Shown: positions 17,091 through 25,550 of the stretch, piece by piece | Numbering within the stretch: position 1 is the stretch's first letter | Layout: each line of letters starts with the position of its first letter | From: Rhodospirillales bacterium | Lineage (GTDB): Bacteria; Pseudomonadota; Alphaproteobacteria; Rhodospirillales; Casp-alpha2 | Assembly (NCBI GenBank): GCA_013203595.1 | Contig: JABMNT010000101.1 | Coordinates: forward strand, 1 to 42,132 | DNA: 42,132 nt | Reading direction: 5' to 3' | The notes under the pieces: generated by a model | The model's input: only the letters and a program-made list of their open reading frames with translations | Told to the model about the DNA's origin: nothing | Databases searched by the model: none | Program-made: the position numbers and the translations under genes

Positions 17091-17786
17091 TTAGTTAAAG
17101 CCAAACAGGCTCAGTATCAGTCCCCTAAGATACTCCGTAGGGATACCGACGAGCCAGCGGAAGATGTTCAAATCGATGCCAAATTGTTCGCCCACATAGG
17201 GCAGGACAAATATGGCACCAATCAAAATCACGAAACCGAAGCGTTCAAGCCGGGCAAAGCGGATCGCGATGGCCGCCGGCAATAGACCAACGGCGACCCG
17301 GCCGCCATCCAGAGGCGGCAGAGGTATCAGATTAAAGACACAGAGTAACAGATTGATCCATAACGCATTTACCAGATTTATGGTGACCCATTCGCGGAAG
17401 TCGCCGTCGAGATAGATCGTGGCATGGATCAACGCCGTTGCCACCAGGGCAATCAGCAGATTGCTGAGCGGGCCGGCCAGAGCGACCAGCACCATGTCGC
17501 GACGCGGCTTGAACAACCGTGAGAAATTGACGGGAACCGGCTTGGCAAAGCCGAACATCATCCGCCCGCCGGAACCAAGCAGCATCAGCACCGGCAGTAA
17601 AATCGTGCCAACCGGATCGATATGTTTGAGCGGGTTGAAGGTGACACGACCCAGTTGATAGGCCGTGTCGTCGCCCAGTCGCCAGGCGACCCAGCCATGG
17701 GCTGCTTCATGCAGGGTGATCGCTATGAGCACGGGCAGTGCCCAGACCGACGCCGTATAGGCAATGGTTGTCAGATCAAAATCCAT
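17091..17786 (-). CDS. Site-2-protease-type M50 zinc metallopeptidase
   Basis: A 231-residue intramembrane protease of the compact M50 subgroup. The zinc motif is HEAAH (26-30), with the third ligand probably Asp160 in NLIPLPPLDGG. There are five to six hydrophobic segments. Members of this short group, often annotated as YwhC or FtsX-neighbour proteases, have no general assigned substrate. The gene is five bases downstream of nagZ and upstream of scpA in the same run, a position it also takes in related genomes as far as I recall. Confidence 0.87.
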   Translation of the reverse strand: MDFDLTTIAYTASVWALPVLIAITLHEAAHGWVAWRLGDDTAYQLGRVTFNPLKHIDPVGTILLPVLMLLGSGGRMMFGFAKPVPVNFSRLFKPRRDMVLVALAGPLSNLLIALVATALIHATIYLDGDFREWVTINLVNALWINLLLCVFNLIPLPPLDGGRVAVGLLPAAIAIRFARLERFGFVILIGAIFVLPYVGEQFGIDLNIFRWLVGIPTEYLRGLILSLFGFN

Positions 17787-17791
17787 GATTT

Positions 17792-18838
17792 TTATGCCTG
17801 TTCGCCAGTCAGGCCCTGCAGGCGCAACATGGCATCATCCACGTTAAAGGGCTCTTTCGAGACCCCATTTAGCCTTTTGACCTCACCGCGAATAACCCGC
17901 GCTGCCGCAGGTTCGCTCAAAACATCGGTATGGTCGGCCACTTCTCGCATTTCTTCCATTTTGCCGTTGCAATGCAATACGATATCACATCCGGCGCTAA
18001 TGGCACGCGCCGCCCGCTCGCCGATTGTTCCCGACAGGGCATTCATGCTGACGTCATCGGACAGCAGCACACCGGCGTAGCCGAAATCCTTACGGATCAG
18101 GCCGCGTAAAATCATTGATGAATGGGTTGCCGGATTATCGCGGTCGAGAACGTTATAGATCAAATGCGCCGTCATCGCCCAGGGCGTGTCATTGAGCGCG
18201 CGGAAAGGTGCAAAATCAACGGCTTCCAGTTGATCCCGGGATGCTGTCACGATGTCGAGCGACGTATGGCTGTCGGCCATGGCCCGGCCATGGCCGGGAA
18301 TATGTTTCATGACCGGCAAAACGCCGCCCTGCAGCAAGCCTTCGCAAACCGCCTGGCCAAGGCGCACCGTCTGTGCGGTGCCGCCGCCAAAGGCACGGTC
18401 GCCAATCACATCGTGCGATCCCGGCTGCGGTATGTCGAGGACCGGCAGACAATTGACGGTAATGCCCAAGGCGCTTAACTCATGGGCCAACAGCCGGGCA
18501 TTGAGGCGAACCGCCTCGGCAACCCGACCCGGATCATTGGCTTCCACCGCCTGCACGAGGCTGCGTGCAGACATGGCTTTTCGCCAGTGTGGTGGTGTCA
18601 ACCGCTGGACCCGCCCGCCTTCCTGATCGATAAGCACCGGCGCATCCGGCCGCCCGACTGACTGGCGCAACTGGGCTACCAGGTTTTTTACCTGATCCGG
18701 CGTTTCGCAGTTGCGGGCAAAAAGAATAAACCCGAGGGGATCAGCGCTTTCGAAAAACGATTTTTCCGTTTCGGTTATCTGCGGGCCTTCGCATCCAAAT
18801 ATAACGGCTCCTGGCCGATGCGGCATGTCACGTGTCAC
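17792..18838 (-). CDS. nagZ: Beta-N-acetylhexosaminidase NagZ
   Basis: NagZ is a cytoplasmic family 3 glycosidase that removes GlcNAc from anhydro-muropeptides during cell-wall recycling; its product controls AmpC induction in some bacteria. Key segments are LIDQEGGRVQRL, the catalytic loop KHIPGHG with Asp-His nearby (ADSHTSLD), and the nucleophile region LLSDDVSM. The product is 348 residues, normal length. The start is either GTG 18838 (used here) or ATG 18826; neither has a strong ribosome site. Confidence 0.94.
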   Translation of the reverse strand: MTRDMPHRPGAVIFGCEGPQITETEKSFFESADPLGFILFARNCETPDQVKNLVAQLRQSVGRPDAPVLIDQEGGRVQRLTPPHWRKAMSARSLVQAVEANDPGRVAEAVRLNARLLAHELSALGITVNCLPVLDIPQPGSHDVIGDRAFGGGTAQTVRLGQAVCEGLLQGGVLPVMKHIPGHGRAMADSHTSLDIVTASRDQLEAVDFAPFRALNDTPWAMTAHLIYNVLDRDNPATHSSMILRGLIRKDFGYAGVLLSDDVSMNALSGTIGERAARAISAGCDIVLHCNGKMEEMREVADHTDVLSEPAAARVIRGEVKRLNGVSKEPFNVDDAMLRLQGLTGEQA

Positions 18839-18868
18839 GATATATAGGTTCCAAAATTCGCTGTGGCT

Positions 18869-19840
18869 TTATTTGCCGGGCCGTACGACCAGGCACCCGA
18901 TCTTGCGTGTGGCCAGTTCCTTGCAAAGGGCGCGGGCCTGCTGGTCGCCCGCTAACGGACCGGCCCGCAGTCGGTAAAAAATACCTTTTGTGCCACCCAG
19001 ATCGATCTTGGTAACGCTTAATCCCAGATCACCGAGAACATCCAGATTTGCGCGCCGCAGGCGATCCCATTCCTTGCGTGCGGCTTCTGCCGTCCGTGCC
19101 GCAGCCAGCTGCACCCGGTAGACATTTTCAGAAGGGTTGGCGGCTGACGGAGCACCTGACGCAGGCGGCTCAGCAGCGGCCTGCACCGGCTTCGGGACCG
19201 GCACCGCAGGAATGGCCGATTGCGGGGCAACGGTTGGTGCGGGCGGCGGTGCCGGTGCCGGTGTTTCCGGCATGGGATTCCTAGCCAGACGTGTGGGCGC
19301 GCCGTTGGTACTGCTGCTCAGCGATGACGGCTTGGCCTGCTTCGCCTCGGGAACAGCGGCAGCAGTCGGTGCCGGGGCCGGCTTAACGGCGGCTGTGACG
19401 TCGGAAACCTCTGGTGTGTCGGCTATGGGGGCCGCTGATGGCGGTACCGCGGCGGGTTTGGATTGGGGCACCGGCAGTGGAGTCTCCGGCGGCGGCAACA
19501 GGCGCTCGACCGTCGCCCGGCCTTCGCCGTTGCCACCGTTCAGAATGCGGTCGTATACCAGCTTGTCGCGATCTGGAACCTGCAGGCCGCCGGGGTTTTC
19601 GGGGCGCACCTTGATCGGGCTTATATCGGCGCGGATAATCGGAATATCGTCCTCCGCATTACCGAACATGGCCATCATTTGCTCACCATAATAGGCCCAT
19701 CCACCGGCACCGACAAAGATAGCGATAATGGCAAACAACAGAGTTTTGATCACGCCTCCCCCTTTGCGAACTTTTGGTGCGACGGCTTCAAATTCAAGCG
19801 CGTCTGAAGCCGTAACTTTTATTCCCGACCGGTCGGCCAT
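18869..19840 (-). CDS. SPOR-domain membrane protein
   Basis: A 323-residue bitopic protein: a cytoplasmic head, one membrane helix (about 31-50), a long periplasmic Pro/Ala linker (about 100-235), and a C-terminal SPOR domain starting near VYRVQLAAARTAEAARKEW and ending in KIGCLVVRPGK. SPOR domains bind glycan strands stripped of stem peptides and bring proteins to the division site. The position between dgt and nagZ fits the SPOR gene that in related genomes follows argS. Its exact role in division is not known from sequence. Confidence 0.88.
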   Translation of the reverse strand: MADRSGIKVTASDALEFEAVAPKVRKGGGVIKTLLFAIIAIFVGAGGWAYYGEQMMAMFGNAEDDIPIIRADISPIKVRPENPGGLQVPDRDKLVYDRILNGGNGEGRATVERLLPPPETPLPVPQSKPAAVPPSAAPIADTPEVSDVTAAVKPAPAPTAAAVPEAKQAKPSSLSSSTNGAPTRLARNPMPETPAPAPPPAPTVAPQSAIPAVPVPKPVQAAAEPPASGAPSAANPSENVYRVQLAAARTAEAARKEWDRLRRANLDVLGDLGLSVTKIDLGGTKGIFYRLRAGPLAGDQQARALCKELATRKIGCLVVRPGK

Positions 19841-19916
19841 TTATCGCGTGCCTTTCTCAAATCTGCATGCGCCCTGCGAATCGTTCTATTATACCACTTT
19901 TTCCCGCTCGCAAGTG

Positions 19917-21110
19917 TTAGGAGATTCTGGACTGTAAATCGAAAAGTCTCCGGTGCTCGTCAAGGGCAAATCGATCGGTCATGCCACCGACGAAATCCGC
20001 GATAAGTTGAGCTGTTGCCGCCTTGTCGGAGCCATCGACTTTTTTCTGCCATTCGGTTGGTAAACAACCCGGTTCATCAAGCAAAAGCGAGAACAATTCC
20101 TTAACCACACGGCGCCCCTTGGAGGTCATCCGGTTCAATTTGTAATGCCGGTACATGTTCTCGAACAGGAATTTCTTGATCTCTGCATCGTTGGAACGCA
20201 TATCTTCGGAAAACCCGGCAACGGGTTGGTTGTGCTGACGGATGTCCGTAGCTGAAGCCGGGTTGAGGGCGGCGATTCGGCGTTGGGTTTCGGCGATCAG
20301 ATCATTGACCATGGCGCCGATCAGGCGACGCACGGCTTCGTGGATGCGCCGCGATTCGTCAACGTCGGGGTATTCGCGCGCCACATCGGCAAATATAGGA
20401 CCGACCAGGGGGACATCGCGCAGGTCCGAAATTTTGAACAGGCCGGCCCGCAGGCCATCGTCAATGTCGTGGTTGTTATAGGCAATATCGTCGGAAATGG
20501 CCGCAACCTGGGCTTCCGGTCCGGCGTAGCTGTCAAGTTCAAGGTCATGGATTGTTGCATATGCGGCGATGGCCCGGGGCAAACGTTTTTGCCCTTCCTT
20601 ATAGACCAGGGGTCCGTTGTGCTTGACCACCCCTTCCAGGGTTTCCCAGGTCAGATTTAGGCCATCAAAATCCGTGTAGCGGGCTTCCAGATGGGTGATA
20701 ACCCGCAGGGACTGGGCGTTATGATCAAATCCGCCGTAGGGCGCCATCAGTTCCTTCAGGGCGTCCTCGCCAGCATGGCCAAAGGGCGGATGCCCCAGGT
20801 CATGGGCCAGAGCAAGGGCTTCGCCCAGGTCTTCGTTCAGTTGCAGAAAGCGGCAAACGGAACGGGCGATTTGCGCCACTTCCAGGGTGTGGGTCAGGCG
20901 GGTGCGAAAAAAATCGCCCTCGTGATTGACGAAAACCTGGGTTTTATAGGCCAGACGGCGGAACGCGTCGGCGTGGATGATGCGGTCGCGGTCGCGCTGG
21001 AAGCAGCCGCGCGTGGCACTTTCGGTGCTGGCATAGAGGCGACCGCGGCTGTCTTCTTCGCTGCAGGCATAAGCAGCCAGCTGGCGTGGCGGTATCCAAA
21101 TATTCTTCAT
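19917..21110 (-). CDS. dgt: Deoxyguanosinetriphosphate triphosphohydrolase-like protein
   Basis: An HD-domain enzyme that splits dNTPs into deoxynucleosides and triphosphate. The 397-residue product has the family segments CFQRDRDRIIHADAFRRL, FFRTRLTHTLEVAQIAR with metal ligand His74, and ALAHDLGHPPFGHAGE with His103-Asp104. Its length matches the short type-2 dgt-like proteins common in alphaproteobacteria. It is transcribed away from erpA. A GGAGG lies 13 bases before the ATG, rather far. Confidence 0.92.
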   Translation of the reverse strand: MKNIWIPPRQLAAYACSEEDSRGRLYASTESATRGCFQRDRDRIIHADAFRRLAYKTQVFVNHEGDFFRTRLTHTLEVAQIARSVCRFLQLNEDLGEALALAHDLGHPPFGHAGEDALKELMAPYGGFDHNAQSLRVITHLEARYTDFDGLNLTWETLEGVVKHNGPLVYKEGQKRLPRAIAAYATIHDLELDSYAGPEAQVAAISDDIAYNNHDIDDGLRAGLFKISDLRDVPLVGPIFADVAREYPDVDESRRIHEAVRRLIGAMVNDLIAETQRRIAALNPASATDIRQHNQPVAGFSEDMRSNDAEIKKFLFENMYRHYKLNRMTSKGRRVVKELFSLLLDEPGCLPTEWQKKVDGSDKAATAQLIADFVGGMTDRFALDEHRRLFDLQSRIS

Positions 21111-21193
21111 GGCCCGAACCTAACCTCCGAGCAGCATTCAGGCAATGCAGGTTTTTGTGGATCGGGCAGTTTGTCCTGAAAAACCGCGGGCCA

Positions 21194-21222
21194 TTGACAT
21201 CGCCATTGCCGGGACTACATAA
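21194..21222 (+). promoter_or_regulatory. Candidate sigma-70 promoter of erpA
   Basis: A perfect TTGACA (21194-21199) is followed after 17 bases by ACATAA, or after 16 bases by TACATA (21216-21221). The start site would lie about 35 bases before the erpA ATG in the gap divergent from dgt. Confidence 0.45.
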
Positions 21223-21264
21223 GCCATGTAAAATAAGACCATACTTATGGAGTTGGAGTTGGAT

Positions 21265-21621
21265 ATGCCGGAAGCTGGCGGAGCAGAACCTGTCGAGACA
21301 TTGTCGTTGACCGACAATTGCGCAAAACGACTGAGCAAGCTCAGGGAAATGGAAAACAATCCGAAGCTGATGCTGCGGTTGACGGTGCTGGGTGGCGGAT
21401 GCTCCGGCTTCCAGTACAAATTTGGCCTTGATGACACCATCAACAGCGACGACAAAACCTTCACCCACAATGGCACACAGGTTGTCACCGACCAAGTCTC
21501 CCTTGAATTGCTGGGTGGTTCGGTTGTTGATTTCAAGGAAGATTTGGGCGGTTCCTACTTTTCCATTAACAATCCCAACGCGACGGCAAATTGTGGCTGT
21601 GGTGTGTCATTTAGCATCTGA
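21265..21621 (+). CDS. erpA: A-type iron-sulfur cluster insertion protein (ErpA/IscA family)
   Basis: A carrier that delivers [4Fe-4S] or [2Fe-2S] clusters to target enzymes. The 118-residue protein has the three conserved cysteines Cys46 (GGGCSGFQY), Cys110 and Cys112 (NCGCGVSF). The start is taken at ATG 21265 because GGAG lies six bases upstream; an earlier in-frame ATG at 21247 has no ribosome site. ErpA rather than IscA is suggested by the lone position next to dgt, but A-type proteins are hard to separate by sequence. It ends in a clear terminator. Confidence 0.88.
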   Translation: MPEAGGAEPVETLSLTDNCAKRLSKLREMENNPKLMLRLTVLGGGCSGFQYKFGLDDTINSDDKTFTHNGTQVVTDQVSLELLGGSVVDFKEDLGGSYFSINNPNATANCGCGVSFSI

Positions 21622-21644
21622 CAAAATCGCCAGGTATGATATGT

Positions 21645-21672
21645 AAAAGGCCCGTACGTTACGGGCTTTTTT
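21645..21672 (+). terminator. Rho-independent terminator after erpA
   Basis: A stem of GCCCGTA pairing with TACGGGC around a CGT loop, extended by a G-T and four A-T pairs, and followed by a run of six T. It lies 24 bases after the erpA stop and just before the xthA ribosome site. Confidence 0.85.
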
Positions 21673-21688
21673 ATTGCAAGGAATCCCC

Positions 21689-22477
21689 ATGAAAATAGCG
21701 ACCTGGAACGTCAATTCGATCAAGGCCCGCCTGCCCCGCGTTGTTGACTGGTTGCAGGAATTCAATCCGGATGTGGCGCTTTTGCAGGAAATCAAGTCCG
21801 TCGAGGAAACCTTCCCGTTCATGGAAATCGAGGATCTGGGTTATAACGTCGCAGTTTCCGGACAAAAAAGTTACAACGGGGTGGCCATTCTTTCCAAGTT
21901 TCCTCTGGAAATCGACGCGGTGCGGCTGCCGGGCGAAGATGCGGACGACCAGGCCCGTTATATTGAAGGATTTACCGGCGGTGTCCGCGTTGGCTCCATA
22001 TATCTGCCCAATGGCAATCCGACCCGTAACGAAGATGGCAGCGACAGCGACAAGTATCTTTATAAGCTGCGCTGGATGGAACGCCTGCGCAGGCATGCCG
22101 AAACCCTGCTGAGCCAGGACGAAATGTTTGTTCTGGGGGGAGATTATAATATTTGTCCCAAGGATACGGATGTCTATGACGCGAAGGCCTTCGCCGATGA
22201 TGCCCTGTGTCGCCCGGAAAGCCGCGCGCGTTTTCGCAGCCTCATGAATCTGGGGCTGACCAACGCCTTTCGGGTGTTTGATACGGCACCCCATGTCTAC
22301 AGTTACTGGGATTATCAGCGCGGTGCCTGGCAAAAGGACAACGGCTTGCTGATTGATCATTTGCTGCTGTCGCCGCAGGCTGCGGACAGACTGACCGCTG
22401 CCGGTATTGACAAAACGCCCCGTGGCAAGGAGAAGGCCTCTGACCATACGCCCGTCTGGTGTGAGCTGGACGTTTAA
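21689..22477 (+). CDS. xthA: Exodeoxyribonuclease III
   Basis: Mg-dependent AP endonuclease and 3'-5' exonuclease of base-excision repair. The 262-residue protein begins MKIATWNVNSIKARLP and shows the catalytic set: Glu in LLQEIKS, Tyr/Asp-Asn in GGDYNICPKDTDVYD, and the final SDHTPVW with Asp-His. ATG 21689 follows AAGGA by seven bases; a TTG fifteen bases upstream is not needed. The erpA terminator lies immediately before it, so transcription either reads through or starts in that short region. Confidence 0.95.
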   Translation: MKIATWNVNSIKARLPRVVDWLQEFNPDVALLQEIKSVEETFPFMEIEDLGYNVAVSGQKSYNGVAILSKFPLEIDAVRLPGEDADDQARYIEGFTGGVRVGSIYLPNGNPTRNEDGSDSDKYLYKLRWMERLRRHAETLLSQDEMFVLGGDYNICPKDTDVYDAKAFADDALCRPESRARFRSLMNLGLTNAFRVFDTAPHVYSYWDYQRGAWQKDNGLLIDHLLLSPQAADRLTAAGIDKTPRGKEKASDHTPVWCELDV

Positions 22478-22522
22478 CCGGCGCGCATTTACGTCTGTTC
22501 ATATTTTAACCGATTCAATCTG

Positions 22523-22551
22523 TTGTGATGGTCCGCTAATATCCATACTAT
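22523..22551 (+). promoter_or_regulatory. Candidate promoter of the FliL-like gene
   Basis: TTGTGA (22523-22528) and TACTAT (22546-22551) are 17 bases apart, leaving a leader of roughly 65 bases before the ATG at 22626. Confidence 0.4.
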
Positions 22552-22625
22552 AGTCCCGTTCGCCCCCACTCACCCGCCGATCGGCAGACGCCGTGCTGTA
22601 AGCCGCACAGAACAGAGATTTTTGA

Positions 22626-23171
22626 ATGGTTTTGTTTCCCACTGCCGTTGCCCCGAATAAATTGACAGGTGCACGCGTTGTGTCGCTGGCTTTGCTGTCA
22701 TTTGCGCTTTCTGGTGCCGGTGCCGCCAGCGGCGCGGAAAAAGACAAAGACGATCCGCTGGCCTGGGTGCCACCAACCCATGTGCAGATGATTCCGATGA
22801 TGGTACCCGTCGGCAATACGACAGTTCCCATCACTTTTGTTCTGGAGGCCGTCAAGCGCAAGCAGACCGAAGGCATCTGTAAACGCATGCCGCTGGTGCG
22901 GGACGCCATTCTGACGGTTTTGTCGCGGGAACCGATTCCGGTTAAGGGCCGCAAAATCGTCACCAAAGGTGTTGATGTCCGGATTTTGAACCCCATAAAC
23001 GAGGCGGTCGGCCATACCTTCATTAAAAGAATTTATATTACCCCGGGTGCCGTGAAGATGGGAACCGCAAAGGTTAAACGCAAACCCTATGCGGTAATAG
23101 CGGGATGCGACAATATTCTGCGCTCGGAGAAGGCCCGCGATCAGGCCCTGAAAGCGGCTCAGGACCATTAA
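22626..23171 (+). CDS. Exported protein with FliL-like domain, function unknown
   Basis: A 181-residue protein with an N-terminal signal sequence (about 17-37, ending near GAASGAE), then a domain of about 110 residues. The pattern VPVGNTTVPITFVLEA, CKRMPLVRDAILTVLS and NPINEAVGHTFIKRIYIT recalls FliL, where a strand is followed by PxIRDxILxxLS and an INxxL...VYFT ending. FliL sits at the flagellar motor, but this protein ends in a different Lys/Arg-rich tail and has no flagellar neighbours, so I regard it only as FliL-like. Two cysteines (near 85 and 162) could form a disulfide. It stands alone, convergent with the chemoreceptor gene. Confidence 0.6.
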   Translation: MVLFPTAVAPNKLTGARVVSLALLSFALSGAGAASGAEKDKDDPLAWVPPTHVQMIPMMVPVGNTTVPITFVLEAVKRKQTEGICKRMPLVRDAILTVLSREPIPVKGRKIVTKGVDVRILNPINEAVGHTFIKRIYITPGAVKMGTAKVKRKPYAVIAGCDNILRSEKARDQALKAAQDH

Positions 23172-23301
23172 GTCCGGGAGGACTGGTCAAAAAATGGGTG
23201 ATTTCTCGACGTGCAACGAATCCCACCGAATATCTGGCAGATAACACGGCGCCAGTGACGCGACCCGCCATCCGTATCATCGACCAATTCAGATCATCAA
23301 C

Positions 23302-24984
23302 TTACTCATTGATGGCCTTCAAAAACTTCTCGATTTCCGTCCGCATGAGTTCAGCACGTTCCGCCAGAACGCCGGCCGCGGTCATCACCCCTTCTGAAGC
23401 ACCGCCGGTTTTTTCTGCGCATTCACTGGCGTGGCGGATATTGGTTTCAACGTTGAGGGCGCTGGTGGATGTGTGGGTAACACTTTCCGCAATCTCGCGG
23501 GTGGCACTGCGCTGCTCACCGATGGCCGTTGCGATGGTCATGAACACTTCTTCGACGCGGTCCACCGTTTGCCCAATATTCCTGATGACGTCAACGGAAC
23601 CACTGCTTGCGTTCTGAATGTTCTGGATATGCAGGTTTATTTCTTCGGTTGCCTTGGCCGTTTGGCTGGCCAGGTTTTTCACTTCGCTGGCGACCACGGC
23701 AAAGCCCTTTCCGGCTTCGCCGGCTCTCGCCGCTTCGATGGTTGCATTCAGGGCCAACAGGTTGGTCTGGTTGGCAATATCGTTGATCAGCTGGACCACT
23801 TCGCCGATGCTCTGGGCGGCGATTTCGAGACCGCCCACCTGCTCATTGGCCTGGCGGGATTCTTCCGAGGCCTGGCGGGCGATTTCCGTCGATGAGGTAA
23901 CCAGCCGGTTGATTTCCTCAATCGACATCGACAGTTCCTCTGCCGCCGAGGTCACGGTCTGGATACTGGTCAAGGCTTCCTGTGCGGCACCGGAAGCGGC
24001 GGAATTCTCGGATTTTGTCAGGGTTGCCGCATCCATGAGCATTGTTGCTGTTTGCTTGAGTTCGCGTGATGATTCATCAACCGAGGAAACCGCCGACATG
24101 GCAGTCGCGTCAAAAGCCTTGGTGAGCGCCGATATTCTTTCCGCCCGTTTCTGTTTTTCAGCCCGCTCGGATTCCTGGATTGCAACATGTTTTTCGGCTT
24201 CCTGGCGCTGCCCCCGAAAACGCTCAATGGCTGTCGCCATGTCACCAATTTCGTCTTCGCGGTTCATGGCCGGCACTTCGAAGCTGTAATCACGGTCTTC
24301 CAGTTGCCGGATACAGGCGATAAGGCTTGGCAAAACTCCAATCGCCCATTTCGATATAGCCAGGGATACAAGGACGGCCAGAATAATTGCGATAACGCCA
24401 CCAACTGCGGCGATTGAAATCGCCGTATTGGTCTCTGTCTTGGCTTTTTCACGGAATGTGAAGCCGGTCCCTGCCATTAGCTCAATGATGTTTTCTATAC
24501 CACCACCAAGTTCTTCGATGATCTGTGTCTTCGCGTCGAGCAGATCTTGAATTTCTGACTGTTTCGGCATATTGCCGCGGGATTGTTCAATCGTGGTTTT
24601 TATGTCACCAACATAGGCTTCAAATTGATCGATTTTTTCGACACTGGCTTCGACAATTTCCGTGGTTTTTTCATCCGGATTGCGTTCACTGACAACGTCC
24701 ATGTCGTCGCGCAAATCGGAAATCAGATCTTCGAGATCTTCCAGGGCCGAGAGGGCCTCGTCCGGAGTCTCCATACTCAGGACTTTTCTGGTGGAAATGT
24801 CGATCCGCATCAGGTTGGTCATGGCACTTTGCGCGGAGGTACCTGAAATCAGGTATTTGTCAAAAATCACATTGGCGATTTTACTGATGTCATAAATCAG
24901 ATAGGTCGCACCTGCGATCCCTATACCGGTCAAAAAGATAACGAGTGCGTAACCAATAAGGATCTTCGAACTAAGTTTCTTCAT
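23302..24984 (-). CDS. Methyl-accepting chemotaxis protein
   Basis: A 560-residue chemoreceptor. Membrane helices are at about 8-32 and 186-208, enclosing a helical periplasmic sensor domain of about 150 residues of the four-helix-bundle type. A HAMP domain follows (about 209-270, with NREDEIGDMATAIERFR), then the long signalling coiled coil with the conserved hairpin pieces GKGFAVVASEVKNLA and QTAKATEEI. There is no C-terminal CheR-binding pentapeptide. The ligand cannot be told. It lies 198 bases from the cupredoxin gene and shares its direction, so it might sense redox state or respiration by-products, but that is a guess from position. Confidence 0.93.
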   Translation of the reverse strand: MKKLSSKILIGYALVIFLTGIGIAGATYLIYDISKIANVIFDKYLISGTSAQSAMTNLMRIDISTRKVLSMETPDEALSALEDLEDLISDLRDDMDVVSERNPDEKTTEIVEASVEKIDQFEAYVGDIKTTIEQSRGNMPKQSEIQDLLDAKTQIIEELGGGIENIIELMAGTGFTFREKAKTETNTAISIAAVGGVIAIILAVLVSLAISKWAIGVLPSLIACIRQLEDRDYSFEVPAMNREDEIGDMATAIERFRGQRQEAEKHVAIQESERAEKQKRAERISALTKAFDATAMSAVSSVDESSRELKQTATMLMDAATLTKSENSAASGAAQEALTSIQTVTSAAEELSMSIEEINRLVTSSTEIARQASEESRQANEQVGGLEIAAQSIGEVVQLINDIANQTNLLALNATIEAARAGEAGKGFAVVASEVKNLASQTAKATEEINLHIQNIQNASSGSVDVIRNIGQTVDRVEEVFMTIATAIGEQRSATREIAESVTHTSTSALNVETNIRHASECAEKTGGASEGVMTAAGVLAERAELMRTEIEKFLKAINE

Positions 24985-25093
24985 AGAATCATCATCCTGG
25001 TTTGAACTGCACTGGCCTTCCTGCGTTGCCTAACATTCATGCTATAAAATTATTCTTAAAATGTATTGGGAAAATGCAACGGAACGGAGGTGC

Positions 25094-25135
25094 GCAGGAC
25101 AGCAAGGAGGCATCCACTGAGTCTGCCTGTCCTGC
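25094..25135. repeat. Nine-base inverted repeat downstream of the cupredoxin gene
   Basis: GCAGGACAG (25094-25102) and CTGTCCTGC (25127-25135) are perfect complements around a 24-base loop. It lies between the cupredoxin stop and the chemoreceptor start. It may end the cytochrome operon, although no clear T-run follows on the minus strand. Confidence 0.4.
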
Positions 25136-25181
25136 CGTCACCGCGCAATTCCATAATTTGCCCTTACAAGGCGTTGCAAAC

Positions 25182-25502
25182 TTATTCGACGGTAACCCGC
25201 AGCTTCATTTTTGGATGAATTGCACATCGCGCCGTGAACTTTCCTGCCTTGTCGACTTTAATGGCATATTTGGCTCCTGGCTCCATCACGCTTGAATCGA
25301 AGACACTGGCACCTTTCTTGGAGTACAGGTTATGCGTCGTATCGTCCTCGTTTAGAAATGTGATCTGGTCACCGACCTTGACGGTAATCTTCGATTCCGT
25401 AAACTTCTTGTCCTTTTGCGCAACGGTTATTTCTGCTGCTGACGACGTTCCCGCCAGCAACAGCAAGGCACTAGTTGCACAGATAAGTTTACTATAGTTC
25501 AT
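25182..25502 (-). CDS. Small periplasmic cupredoxin (plastocyanin/pseudoazurin type)
   Basis: A 106-residue blue copper protein with a signal peptide (cleavage near SSAAE, residue 23). The four type 1 copper ligands are in place: His57 (TTHNLY), Cys93, His96 and Met99 (ARCAIHPKM), with the short C-x2-H-x2-M loop of plastocyanin-like proteins. It should carry single electrons in the periplasm. It is the last gene of the cytochrome c', P460, peroxidase operon, 48 bases after the peroxidase, and is the natural electron donor candidate for it. Confidence 0.88.
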   Translation of the reverse strand: MNYSKLICATSALLLLAGTSSAAEITVAQKDKKFTESKITVKVGDQITFLNEDDTTHNLYSKKGASVFDSSVMEPGAKYAIKVDKAGKFTARCAIHPKMKLRVTVE

Positions 25503-25550
25503 TATTGGATTTCCTTATTTTATAATTACACGATTTACTTTTGATGGATT

